Assembly: GCF_042682915.1 (NCBI RefSeq)
Contig: NZ_JBHUIW010000004.1
Coordinates: 124,001 to 188,000 of the forward strand
Length of the DNA stretch: 64,000 nt
Direction: 5' to 3'
Source: Rhodoplanes azumiensis
GTDB lineage: Bacteria > Pseudomonadota > Alphaproteobacteria > Rhizobiales > Xanthobacteraceae
Shown: in pieces, positions 59,665 to 64,000 of the stretch
Layout: the number at the start of each line of letters is the position of its first letter
Position numbering within the stretch: position 1 is the first letter of the stretch
Notes under the pieces: model-generated
Databases searched by the model: none
Seen by the model: the letters and a program-made list of their open reading frames with translations, nothing else
Told to the model about the DNA's origin: nothing
Made by a program: the position numbers and the translations under genes

Positions 59665-60555
59665 ATGGAAGTAAAGAATGCGCTGCTCGGCTTCTCGGCA
59701 CTGTCCCAGGCGACACGGATGGACGTGTTCCGGCTGCTGATCGCGCACGAGCCGGACGGGCTCGCCGCCGGCGAGATCGCCCGGCAGCTCGCCGTGCCGG
59801 CCAACACCATGTCGGTGCATCTCGCCACCCTGGCGCGGGCCGGCCTCGTCACCGCCGAGCGACGCAGCCGCTCGATCGTCTACCGTGCCGATCTCGCCGC
59901 CACCCGGACGCTGGCGAGCTTCCTCCTCGACGGCTGCTGTGGCGGGCGGCCGGAGCGATGCGACGATCGTCGCGCGATCGATCTCCCGAGACCATCCCTC
60001 GACTTTCCAACCGGCAGGACGAAGACCATGACGGGTCAAATCTACAACGTGCTGTTTCTCTGCACCGGCAACTCGGCCCGCTCGATCCTGGCGGAGAGCA
60101 TCCTGTGCAAGGACGGACGCGGACGGTTCAACGCCTACTCGGCCGGAAGCCAGCCGAAAGGCACGATCAACCCACTCGCCCTGAAGGTGCTGGAGCGGGC
60201 CGAATACCCCACCGAGGGCCTGCGCTCCAAGAGCTGGACCGAGTTCGCGACCCCGGATGCGCCGGTGATGAACTTCGTCTTCACGGTCTGCGACAACGCC
60301 GCCGGCGAGGCCTGCCCGGTGTGGCCCGGCCAGCCGATGACGGCCCATTGGGGGATCGAGGATCCGGCCGCCGTCGAGGGCACCGAGATCGAGAAGGAGC
60401 GGGCCTTCGTCCAGGCCTTCAGGTACCTGAAGAACCGCATCTCGGTGTTCACGTCCCTGCCGATCGCGGGCCTCGACCGGCTGGCGCTCGGAACCAAGCT
60501 CCATGACATCGGCCGGCTCGACGGCGCCACGGCGCAAAGCTCCAAGGTCGCCTGA
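59665..60555 (+). CDS. ArsR-ArsC fusion: ArsR repressor joined to low-molecular-weight arsenate reductase
   Basis: 296 residues in one open frame. Residues 1-100 are an ArsR winged helix (LGFSALSQATRMDVFRLLIA ... NTMSVHLATLARAGL) ending in a Cys cluster, Cys91, Cys92 and Cys99 (GCCGGRPERC). That placement recalls the C-terminal As(III) site of Acidithiobacillus-type ArsR. Residues 122-296 are a phosphatase-fold ArsC with CTGNSAR (Cys133-Arg139), plus Cys in FTVCDNAAGEAC. An internal ATG at 60028 (MTGQIYN) could give free ArsC. It senses arsenite and reduces arsenate in one polypeptide. A sequencing slip hiding a stop cannot be ruled out. Confidence 0.85.
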   Translation: MEVKNALLGFSALSQATRMDVFRLLIAHEPDGLAAGEIARQLAVPANTMSVHLATLARAGLVTAERRSRSIVYRADLAATRTLASFLLDGCCGGRPERCDDRRAIDLPRPSLDFPTGRTKTMTGQIYNVLFLCTGNSARSILAESILCKDGRGRFNAYSAGSQPKGTINPLALKVLERAEYPTEGLRSKSWTEFATPDAPVMNFVFTVCDNAAGEACPVWPGQPMTAHWGIEDPAAVEGTEIEKERAFVQAFRYLKNRISVFTSLPIAGLDRLALGTKLHDIGRLDGATAQSSKVA

Positions 60556-60980
60556 TGGACGTGATCATCTACCACAATCCGCAATGCGGCACCTCGCGCA
60601 ACACGCTGGCGATGATCCGCAACGCCGGCGTCGAGCCGCATGTGATCGAGTACCTGAAATGCCCGCCGACACGGGCGATGCTGGTCGCGCTGATCGGCCG
60701 CGCCGGCCTGACCCCGCGCGAGGTGCTGCGTGAGAAGGGGACGCCCTATCACGAGCTCGGTCTCGACGATCCGGGGCTGTCCGACGACGTGCTCGTCGAC
60801 GCCATGATGGCGCATCCGATTCTGATCAACCGGCCCCTCGTGGTGAGCCCGAAGGGCGTGCGCCTGTGCCGGCCGTCGGAGCTGGTGCTCGATCTGTTGC
60901 CGCCGCAGCAGGGCGAGTTCCGCAAGGAGGACGGCGAGCTGGTGATCGACGACGCCGGCCGGCGCGTCGACGCCGCGTAA
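60555..60980 (+). CDS. arsC: Arsenate reductase ArsC, glutaredoxin-dependent type
   Basis: 141 residues; its ATG overlaps the fusion's stop (TGATG). Catalytic Cys11 lies in YHNPQCGTSRN; the substrate arginines are Arg14 region, Arg in INRPLVV and Arg/Lys in PKGVRLCRP. This is the R773-like ArsC, unrelated to the LMW-phosphatase ArsC just upstream. Having both gives two electron routes (thioredoxin-like and glutaredoxin) for arsenate reduction to arsenite. The product is exported by ACR3 10 bp downstream. Confidence 0.95.
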   Translation: MDVIIYHNPQCGTSRNTLAMIRNAGVEPHVIEYLKCPPTRAMLVALIGRAGLTPREVLREKGTPYHELGLDDPGLSDDVLVDAMMAHPILINRPLVVSPKGVRLCRPSELVLDLLPPQQGEFRKEDGELVIDDAGRRVDAA

Positions 60981-60990
60981 AGGAGCCGAC

Positions 60991-62067
60991 ATGTCGACGT
61001 TCGAACGTTATCTGACCATCTGGGTGGCACTCTGCATCGTCGTCGGCATCGCGCTCGGCCACCTCATGCCGGGCGTCTTCCAGGCCGTCGGGAGCGCCGA
61101 GATCGCCAAGGTCAACCTGCCCGTGGCGGTGCTGATCTGGCTGATGATCATCCCGATGCTGATCAAGATCGACTTCGCCGCGCTCGGGAAGGTGCGCGAG
61201 CACTGGCGCGGCATCGGCGTGACGCTGTTCATCAACTGGGCCGTCAAGCCGTTCTCGATGGCGGCGCTCGGCTGGTTCTTCGTCGGCTGGTTGTTCAAGC
61301 CCTACCTCCCGGCCGACCAGATCGGCTCCTACATCGCCGGCCTGATCATCCTGGCCGCCGCCCCCTGCACCGCCATGGTTTTCGTGTGGTCCAACCTGAC
61401 CAAGGGCGAGCCGCACTTCACGCTGTCGCAGGTCGCCGTCAACGACGTCATCATGGTGTTCGCCTTCGCGCCGATCGTCGGCTTGCTGCTCGGCCTGTCG
61501 GCCATCACGGTGCCGTGGGACACGCTGGTGCTGTCGGTTGTCCTCTATATCGTGGTGCCGGTGATCATTGCCCAGATTTTGCGGCGGCGCGTGATGGGGA
61601 ACGGCGGCGAGGCCGCCCTGGGGCGCCTCCTGCACACGATCCAGCCGATCGCGCTGATCGCGCTGCTGGCGACGCTCGTGCTGCTGTTCGGCTTCCAGGG
61701 CGAGCAGATTCTCGCCCAGCCGACGATCATCGCGTTGCTCGCGGTGCCGATCCTGATCCAGGTCTACTTCAACTCCGGCCTCGCCTATCTGCTCAACCGC
61801 TTCGCCGGCGAGCAGCACTGCGTCGCCGGGCCTTCGGCTCTGATCGGCGCCTCGAACTTCTTCGAGCTCGCGGTCGCCGCCGCCATCAGCCTGTTCGGCT
61901 TCCAGTCCGGCGCCGCGCTCGCCACCGTGGTCGGCGTCCTGATCGAGGTGCCGGTGATGCTCTCCGTGGTGTGGATCGTGAACTGCAGCAAGGACTGGTA
62001 CGAACGCGGCGCCGGCACGGCCATGGCCGACGCATCCTCCCGGCCGGCCGCCAATCCGCCGGCGTGA
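60991..62067 (+). CDS. acr3: Arsenite efflux transporter ACR3
   Basis: 358 residues from ATG 60991, with AAAGGAG upstream. Ten helices with the conserved Cys in AAAPCTAMVFVWSNLTKGEP (the ACR3 As(III) site), MIIPMLIKIDF, and ALIGASNFFELAVAAAI. It exports arsenite across the inner membrane. Sometimes annotated arsB, but the sequence is the ACR3 (BART) type. It closes the arsR-arsC / arsC / acr3 operon. Confidence 0.96.
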   Translation: MSTFERYLTIWVALCIVVGIALGHLMPGVFQAVGSAEIAKVNLPVAVLIWLMIIPMLIKIDFAALGKVREHWRGIGVTLFINWAVKPFSMAALGWFFVGWLFKPYLPADQIGSYIAGLIILAAAPCTAMVFVWSNLTKGEPHFTLSQVAVNDVIMVFAFAPIVGLLLGLSAITVPWDTLVLSVVLYIVVPVIIAQILRRRVMGNGGEAALGRLLHTIQPIALIALLATLVLLFGFQGEQILAQPTIIALLAVPILIQVYFNSGLAYLLNRFAGEQHCVAGPSALIGASNFFELAVAAAISLFGFQSGAALATVVGVLIEVPVMLSVVWIVNCSKDWYERGAGTAMADASSRPAANPPA

Positions 62068-62711
62068 GTCGCGCCATCGCAGTCACGACAACAGGGTCCG
62101 GAGAGCCCGGCCCAACGGGCCGGACTCCTCGCTCACGGCGCCCGGCCGAAGCAGCCGCGGCGCATATCTTACGCGACCGCGGAGCGTTCGTCCGGAAGGC
62201 AGGCGATGCACAAGAATGGCCGAAGACCGCTCCAGGCCAGCTGATGGAGTGATGCCCGACCAAGGTCCACTCCACGGCACCGCAGCAACGCGTGACTCGA
62301 GAGGACGTGACCGGACGATCTGGTCGATGTGGGGGGACGATCGGTCGAACGACGACCCTCGTGAGACCCGGATGCGGACCGCACGGGATGCCTGATCGAT
62401 CCCGCCCCGCACCCGACCAGGCCGGGAGGGTCGGAGTCGTCGACGCATCCGTGACGCACAACGGGACGTTTCTCTGGCGCCTGCCTGCAATCGATATTAG
62501 GATCGTGATCATTAAGAACTGTGCCCGGGAGAGAAACATGATTGCGACGTCGGCGGCGGGCGCGAGCTAGCCATCGCACCGGTTCGTGAGGCCGGTGACG
62601 CTTCTGTTTTTCATGTGCGATCGCCACCGCTCGCGCGGTGTCGAATGGGACTTTCACTCCAAAATGCACCGACCGCGGACGCATCGACGTCGCGCGGCGA
62701 GGGAGGATGCC
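62068..62711. other. Intergenic region between acr3 and aioB
   Basis: A GC hairpin CCGGCCC-AAC-GGGCCGG (62107-62123) follows acr3 and may terminate it, though no T-tract is present. Further on, an AT-richer stretch (62490-62530, ATCGATATTAGGATCGTGAT) may hold the aio promoter. A TGGCGCCTGCCTGCA near 62474 resembles a sigma-54 promoter but has 9 bp instead of 10 between GG and GC. No gene is seen. Confidence 0.45.
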
Positions 62712-63233
62712 ATGAAGCGATGTGATCTGATGGTCGAGGTGGGCCGCCGGAGGTTTCTCGGCGGTCTCGGTGTCGCCGCGGCGGGGGCCGCCGCGGCGGC
62801 CACCACGGCGCCGCAGGCGGACGCCGCCCCGGCGCCGGCCCTGGTCGAGTATCCCTCGCGCCGGCTCGCCAACCTGTCTCAGCTCAAGGTCGACGAGCCG
62901 CTCGCCGTCGCCTACCCGGACAAGGACGCGCCGGGCGTGCTGATCAAGCTCGGCACGCGCGTGCCTGGCGGCGTCGGCCCCGACGGCGACGTGGTCGGCT
63001 ACTCGACCGTCTGTCCCCACAAGGGCTTCCCGCTCGCCTATGTCAAGGAGGACAAGACGCTGAGCTGCCCCGGCCACTACGCGCGCTACGACTGCGAGAA
63101 GGGGGGCCAGCAGATCTGGGGGCACGCGACCCAGAACCTCGCGCAATACGCGCTGCGGGTCGACGGCAAGGGCGACATCCACGCCGACGGCGTCGACGAG
63201 CTTCTGTACGGCCGGCTCAGCAACGTGCTGTGA
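62712..63233 (+). CDS. aioB: Arsenite oxidase small (Rieske) subunit
   Basis: 173 residues from ATG 62712. A Tat signal GRRRFLGGLG (11-20) is followed by the Rieske domain: Cys101/His103 in CPHKG and Cys119/His122 in CPGHY bind the 2Fe-2S cluster. The disulfide cysteines of the Alcaligenes faecalis protein are replaced here by Phe106 and Gly121, as in Rhizobium NT-26 AioB. It passes electrons from AioA to a periplasmic cytochrome or azurin. aioA follows after 9 bp. Confidence 0.94.
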   Translation: MKRCDLMVEVGRRRFLGGLGVAAAGAAAAATTAPQADAAPAPALVEYPSRRLANLSQLKVDEPLAVAYPDKDAPGVLIKLGTRVPGGVGPDGDVVGYSTVCPHKGFPLAYVKEDKTLSCPGHYARYDCEKGGQQIWGHATQNLAQYALRVDGKGDIHADGVDELLYGRLSNVL

Positions 63234-63242
63234 GGAGATCGC

Positions 63243-64000
63243 CATGACCTACAAGCGCCACGTCGATCGCCTGCCGATCATCCCGACCAGCGCCAAGGAG
63301 CACAACGTCACCTGCCACTACTGCATCGTCGGCTGCGGCTACAAGGCCTACACTTGGCCGATCAACCAGCAGGGCGGGTACGCGGCGACGGCCAACAAGC
63401 TCGGCGTCGATCTCGGCAAGCAGCAGCCGGCAGAGACGGCGGCCTGGTACGCGCCGTCGATGTACAACGTCGTCAAGCAGGACGGGAAGGACGTCCATCT
63501 GGTCATCAAGCCGGATCCCGACTGCGTGGTGAACTCCGGCCTCGGCTCGATCCGGGGCGCCCGCATGGCCGAGAACCACACCTCGCTCCAGCGCGGCACC
63601 CAGCTCGCGCGCCTGACCTCGCCGATGGTGTGGCGCTACGGGTCGATGCAGCCGACCGACTGGGACGACGCGCTCGATCTCGTCGCCCGCGTCACCGCGG
63701 CCGTGATTGACGAGCAGGGCGAGGACGGCCTGTTCGTCTCGATGTTCGACCATGGCGGCTCGGCCGGCGGCTACGAGAACACCTGGGGCACCGGCAAGCT
63801 CTACTTCGGCGCCATGAAGGTGAAGAACGTCCGCATCCACAATCGGCCCGCCTACAACTCCGAGGTCCACGCGACCCGCGACATGGGCGTCGGCGAGCTG
63901 AACAACTGCTACGAGGACGCCGAGCTCGCCGACACGATCGTCGCGGTCGGCACCAACCCGCTGGAGACCCAGACCAACTATTTCCTCAACCACTGGATCC
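63243..64000 (+). CDS. aioA: Arsenite oxidase large (molybdopterin) subunit, N-terminal part
   Basis: The first 252 residues are present; the gene runs off the window. Cys24, Cys27 and Cys31 in CHYCIVGC bind the 3Fe-4S cluster, with no fourth cysteine. Family marks include YKAYTWPINQQGG, MFDHGGSAGGYENTWGTGK, and VGTNPLETQTNYF. AioA oxidises arsenite to arsenate at the molybdenum centre in the periplasm, exported with AioB by the Tat signal of the latter. The full protein would be about 825 residues. Confidence 0.95.

Noticed and set aside
62460..62490. Sigma-54 promoter before aioB (TGGCGCCTGCCTGCA)
   Set aside because: GG and GC are 9 rather than 10 bases apart and the -24 half deviates; too weak to annotate.
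62520..62570. Ten-codon frame MIATSAAGAS with GGGAGAG upstream, as an aio leader peptide
   Set aside because: Too short to support, and there is no attenuator-like structure.

Overview
The window comes from a GC-rich alphaproteobacterium, most likely a member of the Hyphomicrobiales (Rhizobiales) near the Bradyrhizobium/Rhodopseudomonas/Rhodoplanes group. The evidence is the codon bias, TRAP and NitT/TauT-type transporters, extensin-like and FmdB-like proteins, and several families of palindromic intergenic repeats typical of that order. One repeat even yields the spurious N-terminus MGKAKRAH upstream of an ABC permease. No tRNA, rRNA, CRISPR, integrase or transposase was recognised.

Layout. 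1-5.2 kb: end of a polysaccharide deacetylase, an SDR, feoAB behind a Fur-like box, and a Kef-type antiporter. 5.5-9.9 kb: a cyanate-use operon cynA-cynB-cynD-cynS with an excellent sigma-54 promoter and an NtrC-like site. 10-15 kb: secreted proteins, an ABC permease/ATPase pair without its binding protein, and a metallo-beta-lactamase-fold enzyme. 15-21 kb: an ECF sigma factor, a DctPQM TRAP transporter and a UbiD-type decarboxylase. 21-25 kb: RecQ and FabI. 25-30 kb: a BKACE / solute symporter / 44-residue membrane microprotein / 3-hydroxybutyrate dehydrogenase operon, divergent from a GntR regulator with a palindromic operator between. 30-36 kb: an acyl-CoA ligase, MaoC hydratase, SDR, quinone oxidoreductase, IclR regulator and amidohydrolase-like protein, linked by two copies of one IclR-type operator. 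36-43 kb: anaerobic-type sulfatase maturase plus arylsulfatase, and an AraC regulator plus outer-membrane channel-like protein.

43.7-64 kb looks like a toxic-anion and metal-resistance region. It opens with a fluoride-resistance operon: a fluoride riboswitch with an intrinsic terminator, then a cation/proton antiporter, a DUF190 protein and the CrcB channel. Enolase (the classic fluoride target) and an unrecognised 121-residue gene follow on the same strand. Next comes a thiol/redox and cation-efflux block: two CDF transporters, DsbA, DsbB, CcdA, two thioredoxin-like proteins, two ArsR regulators, a TAXI binding protein, a TDT channel and an ArsP-like permease. Two degraded gene remnants lie within it. 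The window ends with a divergent arsenic block: an ArsR-ArsC fusion, a second (glutaredoxin-type) ArsC, ACR3, and arsenite oxidase AioB plus the start of AioA, which runs off the end.

The parts fit one picture: a metabolically versatile soil or sediment bacterium that uses cyanate as a nitrogen source, takes up and degrades organic acids and sulfate esters, and survives fluoride and arsenic by efflux, reduction and arsenite oxidation.
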